Shown piece by piece: positions 1 to 15,000 of a DNA stretch of 62,089 bases. Source of the stretch: Nemertoderma westbladi (Eukaryota; Xenacoelomorpha; Nemertodermatida; Nemertodermatidae); contig JAUCBJ010004684.1 of NCBI GenBank assembly GCA_032718475.1, positions 1 through 62,089 of the forward strand, read 5' to 3'. Under the pieces are notes generated by a model. It was not told where the DNA came from. It did no database searches and saw only the letters and a program-made list of their open reading frames with translations. Numbering within the stretch: position 1 is the first letter of the stretch; the number at the start of each line of letters is the position of its first letter. The position numbers and the translations under genes are program-made.

Positions 1-14
1 TAAGAGTTAGAGGG

Positions 15-66
15 AGTACTCTGCGTTGATACCACTGCTTAAGCAGTGGTATCAACGCAGAGTACT
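15..66. other. Head-to-head amplification adapters (library artefact)
   Basis: Bases 15-40 are the exact reverse complement of bases 41-66, a perfect 52-bp palindrome with no loop. The right half begins AAGCAGTGGTATCAACGCAG, which I recognise as the SMART-type / low-input genomic amplification PCR adapter. Two adapters joined end to end indicate an untrimmed chimeric molecule or consensus error, not biology. Bases 1-14 therefore need not be contiguous in the genome with base 67 onward, and array A may be truncated artificially here. Confidence 0.95.
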
Positions 67-3000
67 AGTTATAAATATTAGCTGGTTTATTAAGTATTAG
101 CTTGTTTAGTCAATTTTAGCCGGTTTTAGTAAATATTAGCTGGTTTAGTAAATATTAGCTGGTTTAGTAAATATTAGCTGGTTTAGTAAATATTAGCTGG
201 TTTAGTAAATATTAGCTGGGTTCTTAAATATTAGCTGGGTTAGTAAATATTAGCTTGTTTAGTAAATATTATCTGGGTGAGTAAATATTAGCTGAGTTAG
301 TAAATATTAGCTGGGTTAGTAAATATTAGCTGGGTTAGTAAATATTGGCTGGATTAGTAAATATTAGCTTGGTTGGTAAATATTTGCTAGGTTAATAAAT
401 ATTAGCTGGGTTAGTAAATATTAGCTGGGTTAGTAAATATTAGCTGGGTTAGTAAATATTACCTGGGTTAGTAAATATTAGCTGCTTTAGTAAATATTAG
501 CTGGGTTAGTAAATATTAGCTGGGTTAGTAAATATTAGCTGGGTTCGTAAATATTAGCTAGGTTAGTAAATATTAGCTGGTTTAGTAAATATTAGCTGAG
601 TTAGTAAATATTAGTTGGTTTAGTAAATATTAGCTGGATTAGTAAATATTAGTTGGTTTAGTAATTATTAGCTGAGTTAGTAAGTATTTGCTGGGTTAGT
701 AAAATTAGCCGCGTTAGTAAATATTAGCTGGTTTAGTAAATCTTAGCTGGGTTCTTAAATATTAGCTGGGTTAGTAAATATTAGCTGGGTGAGTAAATAT
801 TAGCTGGTTTAGTAAATCTTAGCTGGGTTCTTAAATATTAGCTTGTTTAGTAAATATTAGCTGGGTTTGTAAATATTAACTTCGAGTTATTAAATATTAG
901 CTGGGTTAGTAAATATTAGCTGGTTTAGTAAATATTAGCTGGTTTAGTAAATATTAGCTGGTTTAGTAAATCTTAGCTGGGTTAGTAAATATTAGCTGGG
1001 TTAGTAAATATTAGCTGGTTTAGTAAATATTAGCTGGGTTCTTAAATATTAGCTGGGTTAGTAAATATTAGCTTGTTTAGTAAATATTAGCTGGGTTTGT
1101 AAATATTAACTTCGAGTTATTAAATATTAGCTGGGTTAGTAAATATTAGCTGGTTTAGTAAATATTAGCTGGTTTAGTAAATATTAGCTGGTTTAGTAAA
1201 TCTTAGCTGGGTTAGTAAATATTAGCTGGGTTTGTAAATATTAGCTGGGTTAGTAAATATTAGCTGGGTTAGTAAATATTAGCTGGGTTAGTAAATATTA
1301 GCTGGATTAGTAAATATTAGTTGGGTTAGTAAATATTAGCTGATATTACCTGGATTAGTAAATATTAGTTTGGTTGGTAAATATTAGCTGTGTTAGTAAA
1401 TATTAGCTGGGTTAGTAAATTTTAGCTGGGTTAGTAAATATTAGCGGGGTTCGTAAATATTAGCTGAGTTAGTAAATATTAGCTGGTTTAGTAAATATTA
1501 GCTGGTTTAGTAAATATTAGCTGGTTTAGTAAATCTTAGCTGGGTTAGTAAATATTAGCTGGGTTTGTAAATATTAGCTGGGTTAGTAAATATTAGCTGG
1601 GTTAGTAAATATTAGCTGGGTTAGTAAATATTAGCTGGATTAGTAAATATTAGTTGGGTTAGTAAATATTAGCTGATATTACCTGGATTAGTAAATATTA
1701 GTTTGGTTGGTAAATATTAGCTGTGTTAGTAAATATTAGCTGGGTTAGTAAATTTTAGCTGGGTTAGTAAATATTAGCGGGGTTCGTAAATATTAGCTGA
1801 GTTAGTAAATATTAGCTGGTTTAGTAAATATTAGCTGGGTTAGTAAATATTAGCTGATATTACCTGGATTAGTAAATATTAGTTTGGTTGGTAAATATTA
1901 GCTGTGTTAGTAAATATTTGCTGTGTTAGTAAATATTAGCTGGGTTAGTAAATATTAGCTGGTTTAGTAAATCTTAGCTGGGTTAGAAAATATTAGCTGG
2001 GTTCGTAAATATTAGCTGGGTTAGTAAATATTAGCTGGGTTAGTAAATATTAGCTACGTTAGTAAATATTAGCTGGGTTAGTAAATATTAGCTACGTTAG
2101 TAAATATTAGCTGGGTTAGTAAAATTAGCCGGGTTAGTAAATATTAGCTGGTTTAGTAAATCTTAGCTGGGTTAGAAAATATTAGCTGGGTTCGTAAATA
2201 TTAGCTGGGTTAGTAAATATTAGCTGGGTTAGTAAATATTAGCTACGTTAGTAAATATTAGCTGGGTTAGTAAATATTAGCTACGTTAGTAAATATTAGC
2301 TGGGTTAGTAAAATTAGCCGGGTTAGTAAATATTAGCTGGATTAGTAAATATTAGTTTGGTTGGTAAATATTAGCTGTGTTAGTAAATATTAGCTGGGTT
2401 AGTAAATATTAGCGGGGTTCGTAAATATTAGCTACGTTAGTAAATATTACCTGGGTTAGTAAATATTAGCTGCTTTAGTAAATATTAGCTGGGTTAGTAA
2501 ATATTAGCTGGGTTAGTAAATATTAGCTGGGTTCGTAAATATTAGCTGAGTTAGTAAATATTAGCTACGTTAGTAAATATTAGCTGGGTTAGTAAATATT
2601 AGCTACGTTAGTAAATATTAGCTGGGATAGTAAATATTAGCTACGTTAGTAAATATTAGCTGGGTTAGTAAAATTAGCCGGGTTAGTAAATATTAGCTGG
2701 TTTAGTAAATCTTAGCTGGGTTCTTAAATATTAGCTGGGTTAGTAAATATTAGCTGGGATAGTAAATATTAGTTGGTTTAGTAAATATTAGCTGGATTAG
2801 TAAATATTAGTTGGTTTAGTAATTATTAGCTGAGTTAGTAAGTATTAGCTGGGTTAGTAAAATTAGCCGGGTTAGTAAATATTAGCTGGTTTAGTAAATC
2901 TTAGCTGGGTTTGTAAATATTAACTGGGTTAGTAAATATTAGCTGGGTTAGTAAATATTAGTTGGTTTAGTAAATATTAGCTGGATTAGTAAATATTAGT

Positions 3001-6000
3001 TGGTTTAGTAATTATTAGCTGAGTTAGTAAGTATTTGCTGGGTTAGTAAAATTAGCCGCGTTAGTAAATATTAGCTGGTTTAGTAAATCTTAGCTGGGTT
3101 CTTAAATATTAGCTGGGTTAGTAAATATTAGCTTGTTTAGTAAATATTAGCTGGGTTTGTAAATATTAACTTCGAGTTATTAAATATTAGCTGGGTTAGT
3201 AAATATTAGCTGGTTTAGTAAATATTAGCTGTGATAGTAAATATTAGTTGGTTTAGTAAATATTAGCTGGGTTCTTAAATATTAGCTGGGTTAGTAAATA
3301 TTAGCTTGTTTAGTAAATATTAGCTGGGTTTGTAAATATTAGCTTTGAGTTATTAAATATTACCTGGGTTAGTAAATATTAGCTGGTTTAGTAAAATTAG
3401 CCGCGTTAGTAAATATTAGCTGGTTTAGTAAATATTAGCTGGGTTCTTAAATATTAGCTGGGTTAGTAAATATTAGCTTGTTTAGTAAATATTAGCTTGT
3501 TTAGTGTTCGTAAATATTAGCTGGGTTAGTAAATATTAGCTGGTTTAGTAAATATTAGCTGGTTTAGTAAAATTAGCCGCGTTAGTAAATATTAGCTGGT
3601 TTAGTAAATATTAGCTGGGTTCTTAAATATTAGCTGGGTTAGTAAATATTAGCTTGTTTAGTAAATATTAGCTTGGTTTGTAAATATTAGCTTTGAGTTA
3701 TTAAATATTACCTGGGTTAGTAAATATTAGCTGGTTTAGTAAATATTAGCTGGTTTAGTAAATCTTAGCTGGGTTAGTAAATATTAGCTGGGTTAGTAAA
3801 TATTAGCTTGTTTAGTAAATATTAGCTTGTTTAGTGTTCGTAAATATTAGCTGGGTTAGTAAATATTAGCTGGGTTAGTAAATATTAGCTGGGTTAGTAA
3901 ATATTAGCTACGTTAGTAAATATTAGCTGGGTTAGTAAATATTAGCTACGTTAGTAAATATTAGCTGGGTTAGTAAAATTAGCCGGGTTAGTAAATATTA
4001 GCTGGATTAGTAAATATTAGTTTGGTTGGTAAATATTAGCTGTGTTAGTAAATATTAGCTGGGTTAGTAAATATTAGCGGGGTTCGTAAATATTAGCTAC
4101 GTTAGTAAATATTACCTGGGTTAGTAAATATTAGCTGCTTTAGTAAATATTAGCTGGGTTAGTAAATATTAGCTGGGTTAGTAAATATTAGCTGGGTTCT
4201 TAAATATTAGCTGGGTTAGTAAATATTAGCTTGTTTAGTAAATATTAGCTTGGTTTGTAAATATTAGCTTTGAGTTATTAAATATTACCTGGGTTAGTAA
4301 ATATTAGCTGGTTTAGTAAATATTAGCTGGTTTAGTAAATCTTAGCTGGGTTAGTAAATATTAGCTGGGTTAGTAAATATTAGCTTGTTTAGTAAATATT
4401 AGCTTGTTTAGTGTTCGTAAATATTAGCTGGGTTAGTAAATATTACCTGGGTTAGTAAATATTAGCTGGTTTAGTAAAATTAGCCGCGTTAGTAAATATT
4501 AGCTGGTTTAGTAAATATTAGCTGGGTTCTTAAATATTAGCTGGGTTAGTAAATATTAGCTTGTTTAGTAAATATTAGCTTGGTTTGTAAATATTAGCTT
4601 TGAGTTATTAAATATTACCTGGGTTAGTAAATATTAGCTGGTTTAGTAAATATTAGCTGGTTTAGTAAATCTTAGCTGGGTTAGTAAATATTAGCTGGGT
4701 TAGTAAATATTAGCTGGTTTAGTAAATCTTAGCTGGGTTCTTAAATATTAGCTGGGTTAGTAAATATTAGCTTGTTTAGTAAATATTAGCTGGGTTTGTA
4801 AATATTAACTTCGAGTTATTAAATATTAGCTGGGTTAGTAAATATTAGCTGGTTTAGTAAATATTAGCTGGTTTAGTAAATATTAGCTGGTTTAGTAAAT
4901 CTTAGCTGGGTTAGTAAATATTAGCTGGGTTTGTAAATATTAGCTGGGTTAGTAAATATTAGCTGGGTTCGTAAATATTAGCTGGGTTTGTAAATATTAG
5001 CTGGGTTAGTAAATATTAGCGGGGTTCGTAAATATTAGCTGGGTTCGTAAATATTAGTTTGGTTGGTAAATATTAGCTGGGTTAGTAAATATTAGCTGGT
5101 TTAGTAAATCTTAGCTGGGTTCTTAAATATTAGCTGGGTTAGTAAATATTAGCTTGTTTAGTAAATATTAGCTGGGTTTGTAAATATTAACTTCGAGTTA
5201 TTAAATATTAGCTGGGTTAGTAAATATTAGCTGGTTTAGTAAATATTAGCTGGTTTAGTAAATATTAGCTGGTTTAGTAAATCTTAGCTGGGTTAGTAAA
5301 TATTAGCTGGGTTTGTAAATATTAGCTGGGTTAGTAAATATTAGCTGGGTTAGTAAATATTAGCGGGGTTCGTAAATATTAGCTGGGTTCGTAAATATTA
5401 GTTTGGTTGGTAAATATTAGCTGGTTTAGTAAATATTAGCTGGTTTAGTAAATATTAGCTGGTTTAGTAAATCTTAGCTGGGTTAGTAAATATTAGCTGG
5501 GTTTGTAAATATTAGCTGGGTTAGTAAATATTAGCTGGGTTCGTAAATATTAGCTGGGTTTGTAAATATTAGCTGGGTTAGTAAATATTAGCGGGGTTCG
5601 TAAATATTAGCTGGGTTCGTAAATATTAGTTTGGTTGGTAAATATTAGCTGGGTTAGTAAATATTAGCTGGGTTCGTAAATATTAGCTGGGTTTGTAAAT
5701 ATTAGCTGGGTTAGTAAATATTAGCTGGGTTCGTAAATATTAGTTTGGTTAGTAAATATTAGGTGGTTTAGTAAATATTAGCTGAGTTAGTAAGTATTAG
5801 CTGGTTTAGTAAATATTAGCTGTGATAGTAAATATTAGTTGGTTTAGTAAATATTATCTGGGTTCTTAAATATTAGCTGGGTTAGTAAATATTAGCTTGT
5901 TTAGTAAATATTAGCTGGGTTTGTAAATATTAGCTTTGAGTTATTAAATATTACCTGGGTTAGTAAATATTAGCTGGTTTAGTAAAATTAGCCGCGTTAG

Positions 6001-9000
6001 TAAATATTAGCTGGTTTAGTAAATCTTAGCTGGGTTCTTAAATATTAGCTGGGTTAGTAAATATTAGCTTGTTTAGTAAATATTAGCTGGGTTTGTAAAT
6101 ATTAACTTCGAGTTATTAAATATTAGCTGGGTTAGTAAATATTAGCTGGTTTAGTAAATATTAGCTGTGATAGTAAATATTAGTTGGTTTAGTAAATATT
6201 AGCTGGGTTCTTAAATATTAGCTGGGTTAGTAAATATTAGCTTGTTTAGTAAATATTAGCTGGGTTTGTAAATATTAGCTTTGAGTTATTAAATATTACC
6301 TGGGTTAGTAAATATTAGCTGGTTTAGTAAAATTAGCCGCGTTAGTAAATATTAGCTGGTTTAGTAAATCTTAGCTGGGTTCTTAAATATTAGCTGGGTT
6401 AGTAAATATTAGCTTGTTTAGTAAATATTAGCTGGGTTTGTAAATATTAGCTTTGAGTTATTAAATATTACCTGGGTTAGTAAATATTAGCTGGTTTAGT
6501 AAATATTAGCTGGTTTAGTAAATCTTAGCTGGGTTAGTAAATATTAGCTGGGTTAGTAAATATTAGCTGGTTTAGTAAATCTTAGCTGGGTTAGTAAATA
6601 TTAGCTGGGTTAGTAAATATTAGCTGGGTTAGTAAATATTAGCTGGGTTAGTAAATATTAGCTGGTTTAGTAAATCTTAGCTGGGTTCTTAAATATTAGC
6701 TGGGTTAGTAAATATTAGCTTGTTTAGTAAATATTAGCTGGGTTTGTAAATATTAACTTCGAGTTATTAAATATTAGCTGGGTTAGTAAATATTAGCTGG
6801 TTTAGTAAATATTAGCTGGTTTAGTAAATATTAGCTGGTTTAGTAAATATTAGCTGGGTTAGTAAATATTAGCTGGGTTCGTAAATATTAGCTGGGTTAG
6901 TAAATATTAGCTGGGTTAGTAAATATTAGCGGGGTTCGAAAATATTAGCTGGGTTCGTAAATATTAGTTTGGTTGGTAAATATTAGCTGGATTAGTAAAT
7001 ATTAGCTGGTTTAGTAAATCTTAGCTGGGTTAGTAAATATTAGCTGGTTTAGTAAATATTAGCTGGTTTAGTAAATCTTAGCTGGGTTAGTAAATATTAG
7101 CTGGTTTAGTAAATATTAGCTGGTTTAGTAAATCTTAGCTGGGTTAGTAAATATTAGCTGGGTTCGTAAATATTAGTTTGGTTGGTAAATATTAGCTGGA
7201 TTAGTAAATATTAGCTGGTTTAGTAAATCTTAGCTGGGTTAGTAAATATTAGCTGGTTTAGTAAATCTTAGCTGGGTTAGTAAATATTAGCTGGGTTAGT
7301 AAATATTAGCTGGGTTCGTAAATATTAGCTGGGTTCGTAAATATTAGTTGGTTTAGTAAATATTAGCTGGGTTAGTAAATATTAGGTGGTTTAGTAAATA
7401 TTAGCTGGGTTAGTAAATATTAGCTGGATTAGTAAATATTAGTTTGGTTGGTAAATATTAGCTGTGTTAGTAAATATTAGGTGGTTTAGTAAATATTAGC
7501 TGGGTTAGTAAATATTAGGTGGTTTAGTAAATATTAGCTGGGTTAGTAAATATTAGGTGGTTTAGTAAATATTAGCTGGGTTAGTAAATATTAGGTGGTT
7601 TAGTAAATATTAGCTGGGTTAGTAAATATTAGGTGGTTTAGTAAATATTAGCTGGGTTAGTAAATATTAGCTGGATTAGTAAATATTAGTTTGGTTGGTA
7701 AATATTAGCTGGGTTAGTAAATATTAGGTGGTTTAGTAAATATTAGCTGGGTTAGTAAATATTAGCTGGATTAGTAAATATTAGTTTGGTTGGTAAATAT
7801 TAGCTGTGTTAGTAAATATTAGGTGGTTTAGTAAATATTAGCTGTGTTAGTAAATATTAGGTGGTTTAGTAAATATTAGCTGTGTTAGTAAATATTAGCT
7901 GGGTTAGTAAATTTTAGCTGGGTTAGTAAATATTAGCGGGGTTCGTAAATATTAGCTGAGTTAGTAAATATTAGCTGGTTTAGTAAATATTAGCTGGTTT
8001 AGTAAATATTAGCTGGTTTAGTAAATCTTAGCTGGGTTAGTAAATATTAGCTGGTTTAGTAAATCTTAGCTGGGTTAGTAAATATTAGCCGGGTTAGTAA
8101 ATATTAGCTGGATTAGTAAATATTAGTTTGGTTGGTAAATATTAGCTGTGTTAGTAAATATTTGCTGTGTTAGTAAATATTAGCTGGGTTAGTAAATATT
8201 AGCTGGTTTAGTAAATCTTAGCTGGGTTAGTAAATATTAGTTGGTTTAGTAAATATTAGCTGGGTTCTTAAATATTAGCTGGGTTAGTAAATATTAGCTG
8301 ATATTACCTGGATTAGTAAATATTAGTTTGGTTGGTAAATATTAGCTGTGTTAGTAAATATTAGCTGGGTTAGTAAATTTTAGCTGGGTTAGTAAATATT
8401 AGCGGGCTTCGTAAATATTAGCTGATATTACCTGGATTAGTAAATATTAGTTTGGTTGGTAAATATTAGCTGTGTTAGTAAATATTAGCTGGGTTAGTAA
8501 ATTTTAGCTGGGTTAGTAAATATTAGCTGGGTTAGTAAATATTAGCTGATATTACCTGGATTAGTAAATATTAGTTTGGTTGGTAAATATTAGCTGTGTT
8601 AGTAAATATTAGCTGGGTTAGTAAATTTTAGCGGGGTTCGTAAATATTAGGTGGTTTAGTAAATATTAGCTGTGTTAGTAAATATTAGCTGGGTTAGTAA
8701 ATATTAGCTGGGTTAGTAAATATTAGCTGTGTTAGTAAATATTAGCTGGGTTAGTAAATTTTAGCGGGGTTCGTAAATATTAGGTGGTTTAGTAAATATT
8801 AGCTGGGTTAGTAAATATTAGCGGGGTTCGTAAATATTAGCTACGTTAGTAAATATTACCTGGGTTAGTAAATATTACCTGGGTTAGTAAATATTAGCTG
8901 CTTTAGTAAATATTAGCTGGGTTAGTAAAATTAGCCGGGTTAGTAAATATTAGCTGGTTTAGTAAATCTTAGCTGGGTTTGTAAATATTAACTGGGTTAG

Positions 9001-12000
9001 TAAATATTAGCTGGGTTAGTAAGTATTAGCTGTGATAGTAAATATTAGTTGGTTTAGTAAATATTAGCTGGTTTAGTAAATATTAGCTGGTTTAGTAAAT
9101 ATTAGCTCGTTTAGTAAATATTAGCTGGGTTTGTAAATATTAACTTCGAGTTATTAAATATTAGCTGGTTTAGTAAATATTAGCTGGTTTAGTAAATATT
9201 AGTTGGTTTAGTAAATCTTAGCTGGGTTCTTAAATATTAGCTGGGTTAGTAAATATTAGCTGGGTTAGTAAATATTAGCTGGGTTAGTAAATATTAGCTG
9301 GTTTAGTAAATATTAGCTGGGTTAGTAAATATTTGCTGGGTTAGTAAATATTAGCTGGGTTAGTAAATATTAGCTGGGTTCGTAAATATTAGCTGGGTTA
9401 GTAAATATTAGCTGGGTTAGTAAATATTAGCTGGGTTAGTAAAATTAGCTGGGTTAGTAAATATTAGCTGGGTTAGTAAATATTAGCTGGGATAGTAAAT
9501 ATTAGTTGGTTTAGTAAATATTAGCTGGTTTAGTAAATATTAGCTGGTTTAGTAAATATTAGCTGGTTTAGTAAATATTAGCTGGTTTAGTAAATATTAG
9601 CTCGTTTAGTAAATATTAGCTGGGTTTGTAAATATTAACTTCGAGTTATTAAATATTAGCTGGGTTAGTAAATATTAGCTGGTTTAGTAAATCTTAGCTG
9701 GGTTCTTAAATATTAGCTGGGTTAGTAAATATTAGCTGGGTTAGTAAATATTAGCTGGGATAGTAAATATTAGTTGGTTTAGTAAATATTAGCTGGTTTA
9801 ATAAATATTAGCTGGTTTAGTAAATATTAGCTCGTTTAGTAAATATTAGCTGGGTTTGTAAATATTAACTTCGAGTTATTAAATATTAGCTGGGTTAGTA
9901 AATATTAGCTGGTTTAGTAAATCTTAGCTGGGATAGTAAATATTAGGTGGTTTAGTAAATATTAGCTGGTTTAGTAAATATTAGCTGGGTTAGTAATTAT
10001 TAGCTGGGTTAGTAAATATTAGCTGGGTTAGTAAATATTAGCTGGGTTAGTAAATATTAGCTGGGTTCGTAAATCTTAGCTGGGATAGTAAATATTAGGT
10101 GGTTTAGTAAATATTAGCTGGGTTAGTAAATATTAGGTGGTTTAGTAAATATTAGCTGGTTTAGTAAATATTAGGTGGTTTAGTAAATATTAGGTGGTTT
10201 AGTAAATATTAGCTGGGTTAGTAATTATTAGCTGAGTTAGTAAATATTAGTTGGTTTAGTAAATATTAGCTGGATTAGTAAATATTAGCTGGTTTAGTAA
10301 ATCTTAGCTGGGTTAGTAAATATTAGCTGGGTTAGTAATTATTAGCTGAGTTAGTAAATATTAGTTGGTTTAGTAAATATTAGCTGGATTAGTAAATATT
10401 AGCTGGTTTAGTAAATCTTAGCTGGGTTAGTAAATATTAGCTGGTTTAGTAAATCTTAGCTGGGTTAGTAAATATTAGCTGGGTTAGTAAAATTAGCCGG
10501 GTTAGTAAATATTAGCTGGTTTAGTAAATATTAGCTGAGTTAGTAAATATTAGTTGGTTTAGTAAATATTAGCTGGATTAGTAAATATTAGCTGGTTTAG
10601 TAAATCTTAGCTGGGTTAGTAAATATTAGCTGGGTTAGTAATTATTAGCTGAGTTAGTAAATATTAGTTGGTTTAGTAAATATTAGCTGGATTAGTAAAT
10701 ATTAGCTGGTTTAGTAAATCTTAGCTGGGTTAGTAAATATTAGCTGGGTTAGTAAAATTAGCCGGGTTAGTAAATATTAGCTGGTTTAGTAAATATTAGC
10801 TGAGTTAGTAAATATTAGCTGGATTAGTAAATATTAGCTGGGTTAGTAAATATTAGGTGGTTTAGTAAATATTAGCTGGTTTAGTAAATATTAGGTGGTT
10901 TAGTAAATATTAGCTGGTTTAGTAAATATTAGCTGGGTTAGTAATTATTAGCTGAGTTAGTAAATATTAGTTGGTTTAGTAAATATTAGCTGGATTAGTA
11001 AATATTAGCTGGTTTAGTAAATCTTAGCTGGGTTAGTAAATATTAGCTGGTTTAGTAAATATTAGGTGGTTTAGTAAATATTAGCTGGGTTAGTAATTAT
11101 TAGCTGAGTTAGTAAATATTAGTTGGTTTAGTAAATATTAGCTGGATTAGTAAATATTAGCTGGTTTAGTAAATCTTAGCTGGGTTAGTAAATATTAACT
11201 GGGTTAGTAATTATTAGCTGAGTTAGTAAATATTAGTTGGTTTAGTAAATATTAGCTGGATTAGTAAATATTAGCTGGTTTAGTAAATCTTAGCTGGGTT
11301 AGTAAATATTAGCTGGGTTAGTAAAATTAGCCGGGTTAGTAAATATTAGCTGGTTTAGTAAATATTAGCTGAGTTAGTAAATATTAGTTGGTTTAGTAAA
11401 TATTAGCTGGATTAGTAAATATTAGCTGGTTTAGTAAATCTTAGCTGGGTTAGTAAATATTAGCTGGGTTAGTAATTATTAGCTGAGTTAGTAAATATTA
11501 GTTGGTTTAGTAAATATTAGCTGGATTAGTAAATATTAGCTGGTTTAGTAAATCTTAGCTGGGTTAGTAAATATTAGCTGGGTTAGTAAAATTAGCCGGG
11601 TTAGTAAATATTAGCTGGTTTAGTAAATATTAGCTGAGTTAGTAAATATTAGGTGGTTTAGTAAATATTAGCTGGGTTAGTAAATATTAGGTGGTTTAGT
11701 AAATATTAGCTGGTTTAGTAAATATTAGGTGGTTTAGTAAATATTAGCTGGTTTAGTAAATATTAGCTGGGTTAGTAATTATTAGCTGAGTTAGTAAATA
11801 TTAGTTGGTTTAGTAAATATTAGCTGGATTAGTAAATATTAGCTGGGATAGTAAATATTAGGTGGTTTAGTAAATATTAGCTGGGTTAGTAAATATTAGG
11901 TGGTTTAGTAAATATTAGCTGGTTTAGTAAATATTAGCTGGGTTAGTAATTATTAGCTGAGTTAGTAAATATTAGTTGGTTTAGTAAATATTAGCTGGAT

Positions 12001-15000
12001 TAGTAAATATTAGCTGGTTTAGTAAATCTTAGCTGGGTTAGTAAATATTAGCTGGTTTAGTAAATATTAGGTGGTTTAGTAAATATTAGCTGGGTTAGTA
12101 ATTATTAGCTGAGTTAGTAAATATTAGTTGGTTTAGTAAATATTAGCTGGATTAGTAAATATTAGCTGGTTTAGTAAATCTTAGCTGGGTTAGTAAATAT
12201 TAGCTGGGTTAGTAAAATTAGCCGGGTTAGTAAATATTAGCTGGTTTAGTAAATATTAGCTGAGTTAGTAAATATTAGTTGGTTTAGTAAATATTAGCTG
12301 GATTAGTAAATATTAGCTGGTTTAGTAAATCTTAGCTGGGTTAGTAAATATTAGCTGGGTTAGTAATTATTAGCTGAGTTAGTAAATATTAGTTGGTTTA
12401 GTAAATATTAGCTGGATTAGTAAATATTAGCTGGTTTAGTAAATCTTAGCTGGGTTAGTAAATATTAGCTGGGTTAGTAAAATTAGCCGGGTTAGTAAAT
12501 ATTAGCTGGTTTAGTAAATATTAGCTGAGTTAGTAAATATTAGGTGGTTTAGTAAATATTAGCTGGGTTAGTAAATATTAGGTGGTTTAGTAAATATTAG
12601 CTGGTTTAGTAAATATTAGGTGGTTTAGTAAATATTAGCTGGTTTAGTAAATATTAGCTGGGTTAGTAATTATTAGCTGAGTTAGTAAATATTAGTTGGT
12701 TTAGTAAATATTAGCTGGATTAGTAAATATTAGCTGGTTTAGTAAATCTTAGCTGGGTTAGTAAATATTAGCTGGTTTAGTAAATATTAGGTGGTTTAGT
12801 AAATATTAGCTGGGTTAGTAATTATTAGCTGAGTTAGTAAATATTAGTTGGTTTAGTAAATATTAGCTGGATTAGTAAATATTAGCTGGTTTAGTAAATC
12901 TTAGCTGGGTTAGTAAATATTAACTGGGTTAGTAATTATTAGCTGAGTTAGTAAATATTAGTTGGTTTAGTAAATATTAGCTGGATTAGTAAATATTAGC
13001 TGGTTTAGTAAATCTTAGCTGGGTTAGTAAATATTAGCTGGGTTAGTAAAATTAGCCGGGTTAGTAAATATTAGCTGGTTTAGTAAATATTAGCTGAGTT
13101 AGTAAATATTAGTTGGTTTAGTAAATATTAGCTGGATTAGTAAATATTAGCTGGTTTAGTAAATCTTAGCTGGGTTAGTAAATATTAGCTGGGTTAGTAA
13201 TTATTAGCTGAGTTAGTAAATATTAGTTGGTTTAGTAAATATTAGCTGGATTAGTAAATATTAGCTGGTTTAGTAAATCTTAGCTGGGTTAGTAAATATT
13301 AGCTGGGTTAGTAAAATTAGCCGGGTTAGTAAATATTAGCTGGTTTAGTAAATATTAGCTGAGTTAGTAAATATTAGGTGGTTTAGTAAATATTAGCTGG
13401 GTTAGTAAATATTAGGTGGTTTAGTAAATATTAGCTGGTTTAGTAAATATTAGGTGGTTTAGTAAATATTAGCTGGTTTAGTAAATATTAGCTGGGTTAG
13501 TAATTATTAGCTGAGTTAGTAAATATTAGTTGGTTTAGTAAATATTAGCTGGATTAGTAAATATTAGCTGGTTTAGTAAATCTTAGCTGGGTTAGTAAAT
13601 ATTAGCTGGGTTAGTAAAATTAGCCGGGTTAGTAAATATTAGCTGGTTTAGTAAATATTAGCTGAGTTAGTAAATATTAGTTGGTTTAGTAAATATTAGC
13701 TGGATTAGTAAATATTAGTTGGTTTAGTAATTATTAGCTGAGTTAGTAAGTATTAGCTGGGTTAGTAAAATTTGCCGGGTTAGTAAATATTAGCTGGTTT
13801 AGTAAATATTAGCTGAGTTAGTAAATATTAGTTGGTTTAGTAAATATTAGCTGGGTTAGTAATTATTAGCTGGGTTAGTAAATATTAGCTGGGTTAGTAA
13901 AATTAGCCGGGTTAGTAAATATTAGCTGGTTTAGTAAATCTTAGCTGGGTTCTTAAATATTAGCTGGGTTAGTAAATATTAGCTGGGTTAGTAAATATTA
14001 GCTGGGATAGTAAATATTAGTTGGTTTAGTAAATATTAGCTGGTTTAGTAAATATTAGCTGGTTTAGTAAATATTAGCTCGTTTAGTAAATATTAGCTGG
14101 ATTAGTAAATATTAGCTGGGTTTGTAAATATTAACTGGGTTAGTAAATATTAGCTGGTTTAGTAAATATTAGCTGAGTTAGTAAATATTAGTTGGTTTAG
14201 TAAATATTAGCTGGATTAGTAAATATTAGTTGGTTTAGTAATTATTAGCTGAGTTAGTAAGTATTAGCTGGGTTAGTAAAATTAGCCGGGTTAGTAAATA
14301 TTAGCTGGTTTAGTAAATCTTAGCTGGGTTCTTAAATATTAGCTGGGTTAGTAAATATTAGCTGGGTTAGTAAATATTAGCTGGGATAGTAAATATTAGT
14401 TGGTTTAGTAAATATTAGCTGGTTTAGTAAATATTAGCTGGTTTAGTAAATATTAGCTCGTTTAGTAAATATTAGCTGGGTTTGTAAATATTAACTTCGA
14501 GTTATTAAATATTAGCTGGGTTAGTAAATATTAGCTGGTTTAGTAAATCTTAGCTGGGATAGTAAATATTAGGTGGTTTAGTAAATATTAGCTGGTTTAG
14601 TAAATATTAGCTGGGTTAGTAATTATTAGCTGGGTTAGTAAATATTAGCTGGGTTAGTAAATATTAGCTGGGTTAGTAAATATTAGTTGGTTTAGTAATT
14701 ATTAGCTGGGTTAGTAAATATTAGCTGGGTTAGTAAATATTAGCTGGGTTAGTAAATATTAGCTGGGTTCGTAAATCTTAGCTGGGATAGTAAATATTAG
14801 GTGGTTTAGTAAATATTAGCTGGGTTAGTAAATATTAGCTGGTTTAGTAAATCTTAGCTGGGATAGTAAATATTAGGTGGTTTAGTAAATATTAGCTGGG
14901 TTAGTAAAATTAGCCGGGTTAGTAAATATTAGCTGGTTTAGTAAATCTTAGCTGGGTTAGTAAATATTAGCTGGGTTAGTAAATATTAGTTGGTTTAGTA

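Noticed and set aside
15-66. Natural palindrome, such as an origin, cruciform or recombination site
   Set aside because: Each half exactly matches a known laboratory amplification adapter.
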